From: CAYXFD01 sp964464175
GTDB taxonomy: Bacteria > Cloacimonadota > Cloacimonadia > Cloacimonadales > JAJBBL01
Length of the DNA stretch: 64,000 bases
Assembly (NCBI GenBank): GCA_964464175.1
Contig: CAYXFD010000003.1
Span: forward strand, 1-64,000
Reading direction: 5' to 3'
A program made the translations under genes and the position numbers. Shown in pieces: positions 8,266 through 17,170 of this stretch. Every line of letters starts with the position of its first letter. Position 1 is the stretch's first letter. Under the pieces are notes generated by a model, which had not been told where the DNA came from, made no database searches, and saw only the letters and a list, made by a program, of their open reading frames with translations.

Positions 8266-10851
8266 TTATTGTTTCCATTTTATATATTCGTAGTATTGCC
8301 GGAGATGGGGATAGTTATCGGCTTTGATCCGGATATTGATCCCCTGCAGACCGGAAGTCCGGAGCTGAAATTCTCCGTAAAAGCGGGCGGCATTGTCTTC
8401 GTATTTTTCCTGAAAGGCTAAATTGACCGCTTCGAAACGATTGTTGGTAATATCCTGATAGATCAGTTCGATGAGGAAGAGTCCGGTAGGTGCTTTGTCC
8501 AGATAGGCGTAACATTCGGCAGTTATGATATCTCCGCTCGTCAGCTTGACCCCGGAATGGAGAGGAGTATCCTTATCTTTCAGTTTCAGGGTAACATCTT
8601 TGATATAGACTTTGTCCCAGTATTTCCTGATCTCTTTTTCCTTTTTGAGCACCTTCTTCAAGAGCTCTTTATCATTAGCGATCAGCTCTTTGTAGCTTGC
8701 TATCCCTTTCAGGTAATAATTATCAATATACTGCCGCAGCATGCGGTGGAGATTGAAGCCCATACCTACCGTATAGATGGAATGCTTCATTTTTTGGATC
8801 CAGCCGATAGGGAGATTAGATTCGTTTCTCCGGTAGTAGAGATTGGCTATCTCCCCCTCCAGAAGATCGAAAATCTGCTCTACTTCCAGATAGTTACTCA
8901 CTTCCTGGGATTCATGCCCCTCTCCGGCGTTAATAGCCCAGCCGTTTTCGCCGTCATAACATTCGGGCCACCAGCCGTCGAGAACGCTGCAGTTCAAGAC
9001 TCCGTTCAATCCCGCTTTCATGCCGGAAGTACCGCTGGCTTCAAAGGGCTTGATCGGGGTATTAAGCCAGACATCAACCCCCTGAACGATATGCTTGGCA
9101 ACATTCAGGTCGTAGTTTTCGATAAAGACAAAACGGTCTTCAATGTCGTGTTTTCTGGCAAATTCTATCAGATTTTGGATCAGTTTCTTCCCTTCCGGAT
9201 CTGCCGGATGTGCCTTACCGCCAAAAACAAACTGCACCGGTCTCTGGGGATTATTGATCAGGGCGAGTAATCTTTCCGGGTCCTGCAGAATAAGGTTGGC
9301 TCGTTTATAAGGGGCAAATCTCCGGGCAAAACCAACGGTCAGGATATCGGGTGACAGGGTATTTTTCAGTTTGCGGGAAAAATGAAGATGAGCTTCGTCA
9401 TCGGTGAAATAGTGTTCTATGTGCTGTCTGATAAAGGAGATCATCTGTCCTTTTCTTCGCTGATGAGCTTCCCAGATCTCGATATCAGGGATCTTTTTAA
9501 TATTCTGCCAGATGGAACTCTCTTCCCCCATGTGAAGATAATCGGCACCGATATAGCGGTCAAAGAGAAGGGTAAGCTCTTTGCTGAGCCAGGTCTGGGT
9601 ATGGACTCCGTTAGTAACGTAGCCGATGGGGATCTCTTCCACCCTCAGATTGGGGAATATATGTTTCCAGAGATTACGGGAAACAGAAGAATGAAGCCGG
9701 GAAACACCATTGGCATAGCGGGAAAACCGGAGTGCTAAAGCGGGCAGCCAGAAGTTTATCTCATCACCCGGAATGGAGGCGTAGCCGAAGAACTCTTCGA
9801 CCGCTATACCGGTGCTTTCGATCTTGTCTTTGAGAAACTTTTCAACCAGACCGATCTCGAAATGCTCATTTCCGGCAGTAACCGGGGTATGAGTTGTGAA
9901 GATGGTGCTGTTACTGATGATCTGGCAGGCTTCCGGGAAGGAATAACCTTCAGTATTGACCAGACGGCGGAGTCTTTCGATGATAATGAACGCCGAGTGC
10001 CCTTCGTTCAGGTGATAGACCTTAGGCTGGAGGGCAAGGGCATCGAGGAGTTCCATGGAACCGAAGGAGAGAACTATCTCCTGCAGTATCCGCATCGTGC
10101 GGTCGGCATCATAGAGTCTGTCGGTGATAGAGCGGTTTACCGCTGAGTTTTCAGGAATATCGGTATCGAGGAGATAGAGCTTTATCTTTCCGATTGTGAT
10201 GTACCAGATTTTGATGAAAATCTCCTCATTGAGAACAGTTATCCTGATCAGCCGGTTATCTCCCTTCTCATCGGTCAGGACATTTACCGGCATCAGATGC
10301 CACTGATTTTCATGCCACTCCTCTTGCTGTTCTCCGTTCAGATTTATCCGCTGGGAAAAGTAACCATACTTGTACAACAAACCAAAGCCGGTGACCGGCA
10401 AAGCAAGATCGGAGGCAGCTTTAAGATAGTCACCGGCTAAAACTCCCAGTCCTCCTGAATAAATTGGGAGCGATTCGTGTAATCCGTATTCCATCGAAAA
10501 ATAGGCAATACTCTCCTCGGGTGGAAACTCCTGTTTTTCACCTTTGCCGTCAATATAGTAGCCGCGGAAGGAGAGATAGGTATTAAAATTTTCCCAGACC
10601 TGTTCCAGTTCTGAGAGAAAACCGTTATCGAGAGCGAGTTCCTGCAATCTTTCTGCTGAAACCCGGTGGAGCAGCATAACCGGATTATGGGCACATTTAC
10701 GGTAGATAATAGGGTCTATGCGATTAAAGAGCTTGATAGCCTGCTTGTCCCAGGTGGACCAGAGGTTATAGCTCAATTCCTGAAGTCTGCTCAGTTCTTC
10801 CGGAATTTTGGGATTTACATAGAAAGTGAGAAGATTGTGATTATTTGTCAT
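8266..10851 (-). CDS. glgP: Alpha-glucan (glycogen) phosphorylase, GT35, DUF3417 type
   Basis: PLP-dependent phosphorylase of 861 residues that releases glucose-1-phosphate from glycogen or maltodextrin ends. The N-terminal 90 residues match the DUF3417 region of the short, archaeal/Thermotoga-type enzymes (ELSYNLWSTWDKQAIKLF). The catalytic core includes YFSMEYGLHESLPIYSGGLG near 117-136, TNGVHTQTW near 413-421, RFAPYKRANL near 511-520 and the PLP-lysine motif GTSGMKAG, with the lysine at 612. Its start overlaps the upstream GH57 gene by 11 bases, showing tight coupling. It is the last glycogen gene of the run; rph follows. Confidence 0.95.
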   Translation of the reverse strand: MTNNHNLLTFYVNPKIPEELSRLQELSYNLWSTWDKQAIKLFNRIDPIIYRKCAHNPVMLLHRVSAERLQELALDNGFLSELEQVWENFNTYLSFRGYYIDGKGEKQEFPPEESIAYFSMEYGLHESLPIYSGGLGVLAGDYLKAASDLALPVTGFGLLYKYGYFSQRINLNGEQQEEWHENQWHLMPVNVLTDEKGDNRLIRITVLNEEIFIKIWYITIGKIKLYLLDTDIPENSAVNRSITDRLYDADRTMRILQEIVLSFGSMELLDALALQPKVYHLNEGHSAFIIIERLRRLVNTEGYSFPEACQIISNSTIFTTHTPVTAGNEHFEIGLVEKFLKDKIESTGIAVEEFFGYASIPGDEINFWLPALALRFSRYANGVSRLHSSVSRNLWKHIFPNLRVEEIPIGYVTNGVHTQTWLSKELTLLFDRYIGADYLHMGEESSIWQNIKKIPDIEIWEAHQRRKGQMISFIRQHIEHYFTDDEAHLHFSRKLKNTLSPDILTVGFARRFAPYKRANLILQDPERLLALINNPQRPVQFVFGGKAHPADPEGKKLIQNLIEFARKHDIEDRFVFIENYDLNVAKHIVQGVDVWLNTPIKPFEASGTSGMKAGLNGVLNCSVLDGWWPECYDGENGWAINAGEGHESQEVSNYLEVEQIFDLLEGEIANLYYRRNESNLPIGWIQKMKHSIYTVGMGFNLHRMLRQYIDNYYLKGIASYKELIANDKELLKKVLKKEKEIRKYWDKVYIKDVTLKLKDKDTPLHSGVKLTSGDIITAECYAYLDKAPTGLFLIELIYQDITNNRFEAVNLAFQEKYEDNAARFYGEFQLRTSGLQGINIRIKADNYPHLRQYYEYIKWKQ

Positions 10852-12040
10852 AAAGGCGTTCCTCCAGGTCGGCTAAAGCGTTGATATAATAGATATATGC
10901 CTGTTCGGGTGAATCATAGGGAGAAAAGTACTTATGGACATCGCCGTCCTGAAAATACTTGGTACACATGTAATAGAAATGGTCGGAGGTAGTCAGATAG
11001 CGGGCAGTCTCCAGCAGGTCGCTTCTTCCTCTCTTTTTGATCTCCCCGATCAGTTCATAGATTGTATTGACAGCGTTTTGCTGCATATCGTTTTCCACCC
11101 AGGCTGATACATCCCGTTCCTGGTCAGCCCAGGAGACAGGCTCCGGAAAGGAGAGGCTCTCCTGCTGGTAGTTTGACAGCTCATGGCACTGGGAGGGGTG
11201 GGCAAAACCGAGATGCGAATGCTTGAGCACTTCACCGGGAAGCTGGGCAACGAAATCAAAGATCCCGGTCTCTTCCCATTGATGTTCCCCGAAGGTTTCA
11301 TAATCCATGAAGAGATTGAGGAAGAGGTTTTTGTTATTCTTTTCCGAGAGAGTCAGTTGATTGACCCAATGAATGAATTTCTCAACCGTGAGCGGATGTT
11401 CGGGCCAGCTCCGGTTGGAGAAACGGAAGGCAATATCGTCGGAGAGCATATAATATTTGAGGAGAAGGCTGATATCCTTCGAGTAGTTTTTATAGGCATA
11501 GAGAGGGGTCCGCCATTTCAGGATCCGGTCAACCCCTTCGGTGAGGATAACTTTAAAGCCCTCTTCGTAGATGAGATCCGATAATTTATCCTGATAGATT
11601 AGCTCGGTATTTCTGAAAACCGTCGGGTATTGTCCGAATTCTTTCCGGATAAGGTCACGGTGCATCTGAACCTGTTCGAGGAACTCATCGGTATCGTATA
11701 GGGAAGCCAGGGAGTGATAATAGGTCTCTCCGAGAAACTCAACCATCCCCGTGGCGGCAAGCTCTTTGAAGGAGGCGAGTACTTCGGGGGCATATTTTCT
11801 GAACTGCTCGATCGTAACTCCGCTGATGGAATAGGCAATTTTGAACTTCCCGCGGTGGGCTTTGATCAGTTTTAGCAGGAGATTATTGGCGGGGAGATAG
11901 CACTTAGCGGCAACTTTCCGAACTATCGTTTCATTGAGCGGTTCATCGAAATATTCTGTATTATTATTGATGTCAAGCACCCTGTAGTGCTTCAGACGGT
12001 AAGGCTGGTGAACCTGAAAATAGAAGACAAAATTCAGCAT
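10841..12040 (-). CDS. Glycoside hydrolase family 57 alpha-amylase-type enzyme
   Basis: Cytoplasmic GH57 enzyme of 399 residues without signal peptide. Family motifs are visible in order: HQPYR at 11-15, GETYYHSLASL at 104-114, VFRNTELIY with the likely nucleophile Glu146, and MDYETFGEHQ with the likely acid/base Asp246. The length fits the short GH57 alpha-amylases better than the roughly 530-residue GH57 branching enzymes, so the probable role is internal alpha-1,4 cleavage during glycogen turnover. It sits between the glycosyltransferase and glgP and overlaps glgP by 11 bases. TGAGGAG lies six bases before the ATG. Confidence 0.9.
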   Translation of the reverse strand: MLNFVFYFQVHQPYRLKHYRVLDINNNTEYFDEPLNETIVRKVAAKCYLPANNLLLKLIKAHRGKFKIAYSISGVTIEQFRKYAPEVLASFKELAATGMVEFLGETYYHSLASLYDTDEFLEQVQMHRDLIRKEFGQYPTVFRNTELIYQDKLSDLIYEEGFKVILTEGVDRILKWRTPLYAYKNYSKDISLLLKYYMLSDDIAFRFSNRSWPEHPLTVEKFIHWVNQLTLSEKNNKNLFLNLFMDYETFGEHQWEETGIFDFVAQLPGEVLKHSHLGFAHPSQCHELSNYQQESLSFPEPVSWADQERDVSAWVENDMQQNAVNTIYELIGEIKKRGRSDLLETARYLTTSDHFYYMCTKYFQDGDVHKYFSPYDSPEQAYIYYINALADLEERLYDK

Positions 12041-12110
12041 AGAGGACTCCTCAGGGCAGTCATTTTCATTACCTGCCGGGTATTTTTTTTTGAGCGGTTC
12101 CCGGATATTT

Positions 12111-13514
12111 TCATTCTTTTACTCTCCCCTTTGCTGCCGGATGCTCTTCCGTAAATTCCCGGTACACTTCTCTGATCTCCTGAGCCGCTTTATCCCAGCG
12201 AATCTGTTCGACCTCCAGCATCCCCTGATATCCTATCTCCCGGCTGACTTCCGGATTCTCAATAAGATAGCAGATCGTTTCGGACATTTTATCCACATCC
12301 CAAAAATCTATCTTGAAGGCATTGTCAATAACTTCTGTAACTCCCGATTGTCTGGAGATTACCGCTACTATTCCGTAAGCCATTGCCTCCAGAGGGGCAA
12401 TGCCGAAAGGTTCGGAGACAGAAGGGAGCATGTAAATATCGGTGTTAGAGAGTATGGTTTCGACCTCTTCCCTGTTCAGAAAGCCGGTGAAAAGAAAACG
12501 GTTCTTCAACCTGTACTGAGCAGATTTATGGAGCAGCTTGCGGAACATATCTCCCGTTCCGGCCATTATGAACCGGGCTTTAGGGTGTTTTTCCAGCACT
12601 CTTCTGGCGACATCGAGAAAATAGTCAGGACCCTTCTGGATGGTTATCCTCCCGAGAAACAGGATAGTCGGTCCCTGGAAGAGACGCTGTTCCTGAGATT
12701 TTTTCGCGATGATGTTCGTAGTGTGGGCATTGTGAACAATCCGCATTTTACCGCTGTCTATCCTGTAGCGGGTCATGACCATCTGAGCCGTATATTTGGA
12801 GACCGCTATTACCCTGTCGGCATAGCTCATTCCGGAAAACTCGATCTTATGGATCCTTTCATCTCCCGCTCCGCCGGAGCGGTCGAATTCGGTGGCATGA
12901 ATATGGACAATGAGGGGTTTAGCGGTGATCTTTCTGATAAACATGGCAGCGGGATAGGTCAGCCAGTCATGGGAATGGATCAGATCATAGTCATTGATCT
13001 TCGCCATCATGGTTGCTCTCATCGTAAATTCCTGTACCTTGCGGAAGATATCTTCCTCACCGATGAGAGAGTCCCTGATGTTTTTGAACATCAGGTCTTC
13101 ACCGCTGACGGGGGGAGTTTCCCGGTAAAGTTTGTATTCGGAGTAAGCTGTGATACTGCTGAATTTTTCCGTGCCGTAATGGATGAGGGTTTCGTAGTCT
13201 TTCAGATCGCGGAAATTTATGTAAGTCTCCGGTCTTTCGGTTATCCCGAGAACCTTTAGCCTCTCTTCCAGCTTCGTCATGGTCTTTGTCTCTTCCCTGT
13301 ACTCTGCCCGTTCTTGTTTGTGAAAGAATTCCACCGGGAGCAGATCTGCGTCTTCCGGTTTGCGTAGCGGGAAATAGACAGCAAGTTTGGTAGGAAGAAC
13401 GAGATCAATCTCGACACCGAGATTGAGCAGAGCCTTCACGATACCGTAACAAGCCATTCCCAGCCCACCCGAGATCATCGGGGGAAATTCCCAGGTTAAC
13501 ATTAGTATTCTCAT
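12111..13514 (-). CDS. Glycogen-synthase-like glycosyltransferase (GT4/GT5 type)
   Basis: GT-B fold glycosyltransferase of 467 residues. The N-terminus MRILMLTWEFPPMISGGLG has the starch-synthase-type glycine loop near 16-19. The C-terminal nucleotide-sugar site shows TILFLGRITIQKGPDYFLD and PSVSEPFGIAPLEAMAYG, the E-x7-E motif. Its position between the debranching enzyme and GH57 amylase makes it the likely alpha-1,4-glucan synthase of this cluster. The donor (ADP- or UDP-glucose) cannot be decided by eye. No glucose-1-phosphate nucleotidyltransferase lies nearby. GAGGG precedes the ATG. A 389-codon open frame on the opposite strand across this gene is a shadow. Confidence 0.88.
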   Translation of the reverse strand: MRILMLTWEFPPMISGGLGMACYGIVKALLNLGVEIDLVLPTKLAVYFPLRKPEDADLLPVEFFHKQERAEYREETKTMTKLEERLKVLGITERPETYINFRDLKDYETLIHYGTEKFSSITAYSEYKLYRETPPVSGEDLMFKNIRDSLIGEEDIFRKVQEFTMRATMMAKINDYDLIHSHDWLTYPAAMFIRKITAKPLIVHIHATEFDRSGGAGDERIHKIEFSGMSYADRVIAVSKYTAQMVMTRYRIDSGKMRIVHNAHTTNIIAKKSQEQRLFQGPTILFLGRITIQKGPDYFLDVARRVLEKHPKARFIMAGTGDMFRKLLHKSAQYRLKNRFLFTGFLNREEVETILSNTDIYMLPSVSEPFGIAPLEAMAYGIVAVISRQSGVTEVIDNAFKIDFWDVDKMSETICYLIENPEVSREIGYQGMLEVEQIRWDKAAQEIREVYREFTEEHPAAKGRVKE

Positions 13515-13567
13515 ATCAAACCCTCATAAAATAGTGAATCCTGAGTTATCATGCTTTGTCTCATATC

Positions 13568-15670
13568 TCATTCCTTCGCACCGGAGGTTATTAATTGTTC
13601 GATCAGCTTTTCGGCATTATAGAGAGCAGCGACGCTCCAGGCCTGAGCCGGACACCCTTTGGGGAAATGAGGTTTATCGCCGTCCCAGACTTCGGCAACT
13701 GAGGCTATATGTCCCTTCATGTATCCTGTCCGGAGATTATCGATTATTTTCAGAATTTCACTCACCTGTTCGAATGGGGATTTTGTCTTCCCGCAGGTAC
13801 GGCTGAAAGTCTTGATATAGGGATCTAAAAGCCATGCCCAAACCGTTCCCTGATGATATTGAGCGTCACGTTCTTTTTGATTACCGAGATATTTTCTCTT
13901 GAAACGATAATCGGCAGGTGATAAAGAGCGTAAACCGTAAGGAGTAAGCAATTCCCGGGTTGCTGCCTCAAAAACCTGACAGATTCTGTCGTCGTCCAGG
14001 GGTGAGAAGGGTAAAGAGACTGCTATCAGACCATTGGGACGATGCTCTCTGACCGGTTTATCACCATCCAGTCTGTCGGCTAAGTAACCGTCCAGCCAGA
14101 AGAGGGAGAAAGAAGCTTTTATCCTGTCTATCAGGAGGTTTACGCGGGGCAGAATATCTCGGGTACCTGAACTCTCCGGAGAATACATTTCCCGCAGTTC
14201 CCTGTAGCAGCAGAGCGCGTTGTAGAGCAGACCGTTTATCTCGACCGGGGCACCGGAACGGGGAGTTGCCGGCTTATCAGCGATCCTGGCATCCATCCAG
14301 GTTGCCGAAGCAAACTCATCTGTCAGGTAGAGGAGACCGTTTTCGGCAAGGTAGAAGTGGTCTCCGTTGTTCTCTCTCTCTTCTCCCTGTTCGTAACGGT
14401 CGGTAAACTCCCTGATAATGAGTTCTAAGTGCAGCAAAGCTTCTTTGATAAGGCTTTTTTTGCCGTGAAGCTCTTCCGCAACTGCTTTGTTGACCAGATT
14501 ATAGATAGCGAGGGCAAACCAGAGGGTGCTGTCAATCGAATGATAGTTGAGTCCGATACCTGACTCCGAGAGCATGTTCGGGATCAAGCCCTTCTCAATC
14601 AGACGGGCATATTTGCTGATGATTTTCCGGCAGTGGCGGAGAGAAATATTGGATCTGAGCAGGGCATCAAAGTAGATAAAGGTGTCCCTTCCCCAGCTTC
14701 CGAACCAGGGATAACCGGCAATGACATCATCCTGAAGCAGGAAATCATGAAGACTGAATTCCAGTATTTTCAGGTAATCCTGATGTTCGAACATAATGCC
14801 GTCATCGTAATCGAGACCACTCAGCAGAGATTCATGAGCAGTAATGCCCTTTTTGACTCCCGTCCGTGGATAATCCTGCGGTAAGGGGAGTTTCTTATAT
14901 TTACGTTCGATCCCGGCGATCTTTTTGGAGAGAGCAGAGATCTCCGGTAGTTCGCTGGAATCAGAGAAAATAAGATTTTCGGTTTCCCCCGGCTGCAGGG
15001 AGAAGAATATCCTGACCGGGGCAAGCTGGTCTTCTACTCCGTGATAACCCCTGATTGCTTCCCAGGGATAATAGCAGTCACGATAGACTATTCTATCGGC
15101 TATAATTTCACCCCTGGAGATCAACCCGCAGAGAGAGAGGGCATCCTTTTTCAGCAGGAAGGACTGTCCTGCTATTTGCAGCTCTTCCGGATTACCTTCC
15201 CAGAAACCGGGCGGGTTAGTATGATGATGGTTTCGCATGGTCAGTTTCGGTCTGAGGGAAAAGTTCAGGGGATGGGTCCCGAGATTACTGATCTTCACCA
15301 GAACCGTGTTCTCATTATCAGCCATCATAATCTCTTTCTTGACCAGAATGTCGTTGTTATGGTGCAGGGCAGAATAGAGAAAGACAGGGTAGGGGCGGAG
15401 CCAGCTCTTGACGAGGTGTAAAAACCCCTCCGGATAGATACAGCTGCTGTAATTCGTGCTGTCCAGAAAACAGGTCTCACCATACCACTCCAGCATTATC
15501 TCCAGTCCGGCAAGGAGATGGTAACGGTTGAGATTCCGGTCACTGCTGATCAGCAAGCCGTGATATTTCCGCTGATTAATCAGATTGCCGGTTCCGAGGG
15601 CATAGCCACCGGTTTTATTGGTCAGGAGCCATTCATGATTGCTCGTCTCCAGAAAATAGTTATCATTCAT
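13568..15670 (-). CDS. Glycogen debranching enzyme (amylo-alpha-1,6-glucosidase type)
   Basis: Protein of 700 residues with the bacterial/archaeal GDE layout. An N-terminal beta-sandwich domain starts with EWLLTNKTGGYALGTGNLI near 14-32, and a C-terminal alpha/alpha-barrel contains GYPWFGSWGRDTFIYFDALL near 319-338, the acidic catalytic block of GH133-like debranching domains. Toward the end, YHQGTVWAWLLDPY and SVAEVWDGDKPHFPKGCPAQ are typical. It removes alpha-1,6 branches so that phosphorylase can continue. It is the first gene of the glycogen run; GAGGAAA precedes the ATG and a palindrome lies 15 bases upstream. The preceding gap transcript appears to end at a terminator, so this run likely has its own promoter. 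Confidence 0.93.
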   Translation of the reverse strand: MNDNYFLETSNHEWLLTNKTGGYALGTGNLINQRKYHGLLISSDRNLNRYHLLAGLEIMLEWYGETCFLDSTNYSSCIYPEGFLHLVKSWLRPYPVFLYSALHHNNDILVKKEIMMADNENTVLVKISNLGTHPLNFSLRPKLTMRNHHHTNPPGFWEGNPEELQIAGQSFLLKKDALSLCGLISRGEIIADRIVYRDCYYPWEAIRGYHGVEDQLAPVRIFFSLQPGETENLIFSDSSELPEISALSKKIAGIERKYKKLPLPQDYPRTGVKKGITAHESLLSGLDYDDGIMFEHQDYLKILEFSLHDFLLQDDVIAGYPWFGSWGRDTFIYFDALLRSNISLRHCRKIISKYARLIEKGLIPNMLSESGIGLNYHSIDSTLWFALAIYNLVNKAVAEELHGKKSLIKEALLHLELIIREFTDRYEQGEERENNGDHFYLAENGLLYLTDEFASATWMDARIADKPATPRSGAPVEINGLLYNALCCYRELREMYSPESSGTRDILPRVNLLIDRIKASFSLFWLDGYLADRLDGDKPVREHRPNGLIAVSLPFSPLDDDRICQVFEAATRELLTPYGLRSLSPADYRFKRKYLGNQKERDAQYHQGTVWAWLLDPYIKTFSRTCGKTKSPFEQVSEILKIIDNLRTGYMKGHIASVAEVWDGDKPHFPKGCPAQAWSVAALYNAEKLIEQLITSGAKE

Positions 15671-15684
15671 TTCGGTTTCCTCAT

Positions 15685-15700
15685 AGTTCTGTATAGAACT
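15685..15700. promoter_or_regulatory. Palindrome in the leader of the glycogen run
   Basis: AGTTCT-GTAT-AGAACT, a perfect 6-base inverted repeat with a 4-base centre, lies 15 bases upstream of the debranching-enzyme ATG and just before its ribosome-binding site. It could be a repressor site or a small RNA hairpin; nothing else supports a specific regulator. Confidence 0.3.
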
Positions 15701-15821
15701 GGGTTGGTCTTATTTAAGTTGTAAAAAAATATCGCGTTTTCCTGCCACTCCCTTTTGCAGTAATTGGTTTAAAGAGCAAAGATAAGGTATTAAACCGGAG
15801 TTCACTCCCTCTGTCAAAAAG

Positions 15822-15858
15822 TTGAGTTCTCCGTTTCAAAACAATACGGAGAACTCAA
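15822..15858 (-). terminator. Intrinsic terminator after gap
   Basis: A 13-base perfect stem (15822-15834 with 15846-15858, loop of 11). Read on the minus strand, the stem is followed by CTTTTTG. It lies about 70 bases past the gap stop codon and separates gap from the glycogen run. Confidence 0.8.
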
Positions 15859-15930
15859 GCTCAAATCTAAGATAACGGGCATCCAGACACACAGGTGATA
15901 CCATTCTTTTGCCCGTCAGATTATTCTTTA

Positions 15931-16932
15931 TCAGGAATCAAGTTCTATCATCATCTTCAGGAGATCAACGACTCTGACCGAATAGCCCCATTCGTTATCA
16001 TACCAGGCAATAACCTTAGCCAGTTTGCCGGATACCATCGTCAGGGGGGCATCGAAAATTGCCGAATGGGAATTACCGATTATATCTACTAATACTATCG
16101 GTTCCTCGGAATACTGGATGATGCCCTTCATCGTTGTTTCCGCTGCTTCTTTCAGGGCTGCATTCAGTTCCGACACTGTTGCCTCCCTTTCCAGATTGAC
16201 CGATAGGTCAACCAGTGACCCATTGGGGGTGGGTGTCCTTACCGCTATCCCGTCAAAACGCCCCTTGAGGGCAGGAATGACCAAGCCGGTAGCCTTAGCA
16301 GCACCGGTACTGGTAGGAATAAGATTAACTGCTGCCGACCTTGCCCGTCTCAGGTCTTTATGGGGAAAGTCGAGGATCCGCTGATCATTGGTATAAGAAT
16401 GAATAGTGGTCATCAAGCCGGATACTATGCCGAATTTATCGTGCAGTACCTTCGCAACCGGTGCCAGACAGTTCGTTGTACAGGAGGCATTGGAAACAAT
16501 GGCATGCTCTTTCTTCAGATCATGATCATTTACCCCGAGAACTATCGTCGAATCGACCTGATCCTTGGCGGGAGCAGTGAGAAGCACCTTTTTAGCTCCG
16601 GCAGAGAGGTGTTTGGCTGCCTTTTCCCGGGTCGTAAAAACTCCGGTAGATTCAATAATGTAATCAGCACCCAAATCTTTCCAGGGTAGATTTTCCGGAT
16701 CTTTCTCGGCGAAAATTCTTATCTTCTTATCATTAACTACAATTGAGTCTTCTGTCGAAGAAACCGGATGAGGAAACTTACCGTGGGTAGAATCATACTT
16801 TAACAGATGAGCCAGGGTCTTGGTGTCGGTTAAATCATTTATTGCCACAACATTCAATTCCGGGTCATCGACCAGTGCTCTGTAAACCAGTCGTCCAATT
16901 CTTCCAAAACCATTAATCGCAATATTAGTCAT
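15931..16932 (-). CDS. gap: Glyceraldehyde-3-phosphate dehydrogenase (type I)
   Basis: Glycolytic/gluconeogenic enzyme of 333 residues converting glyceraldehyde-3-phosphate to 1,3-bisphosphoglycerate. The Rossmann motif NGFGRIGR is at 7-14, and the acidic residue in AINDL (Asp33) points to NAD rather than NADP. The catalytic cysteine is Cys151 in SNASCTTNCLAP, followed by TTIHSYTNDQ carrying the active-site histidine. An AAGGAGGA ribosome-binding site precedes the ATG. It is flanked by intrinsic terminators on both sides, so it is probably transcribed alone. It sits next to fba and the glycogen cluster, consistent with a carbohydrate-metabolism neighbourhood. Confidence 0.98.
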   Translation of the reverse strand: MTNIAINGFGRIGRLVYRALVDDPELNVVAINDLTDTKTLAHLLKYDSTHGKFPHPVSSTEDSIVVNDKKIRIFAEKDPENLPWKDLGADYIIESTGVFTTREKAAKHLSAGAKKVLLTAPAKDQVDSTIVLGVNDHDLKKEHAIVSNASCTTNCLAPVAKVLHDKFGIVSGLMTTIHSYTNDQRILDFPHKDLRRARSAAVNLIPTSTGAAKATGLVIPALKGRFDGIAVRTPTPNGSLVDLSVNLEREATVSELNAALKEAAETTMKGIIQYSEEPIVLVDIIGNSHSAIFDAPLTMVSGKLAKVIAWYDNEWGYSVRVVDLLKMMIELDS

Positions 16933-17140
16933 AAATCCTCCTTTATAGTTCAGCGTTAAAAATTTTTGGTTCGTTACCCGGTAAATATATCGTTAATCTC
17001 ATCTTCAGGATAACCGGATACTACTTTTAATATAACCTTAAATCAGGGCTTCTGCAAAAAAAACATGAGGAACTGAACCGATCACGGGTTTAATTTTCCG
17101 CTCTCCGGCTCTGCTCCGAAAAGAACAGGTAAAAACAGAA

Positions 17141-17160
17141 CCGGGATAATCTTCTCCCGG
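17141..17160 (-). terminator. Intrinsic terminator after fba
   Basis: CCGGGA (17141-17146) pairs with TCCCGG (17155-17160). On the minus strand the hairpin is followed by TTCTGTTTTTACC, giving a late U tract. It starts 11 bases beyond the fba stop codon. Confidence 0.65.
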
Positions 17161-17170
17161 AATACTACAT

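Noticed and set aside
12090..13259. A 389-codon open frame on the plus strand
   Set aside because: It lies antisense to the glycosyltransferase gene, which has conserved motifs and a ribosome-binding site; the plus-strand translation resembles nothing and has no proper start signal.
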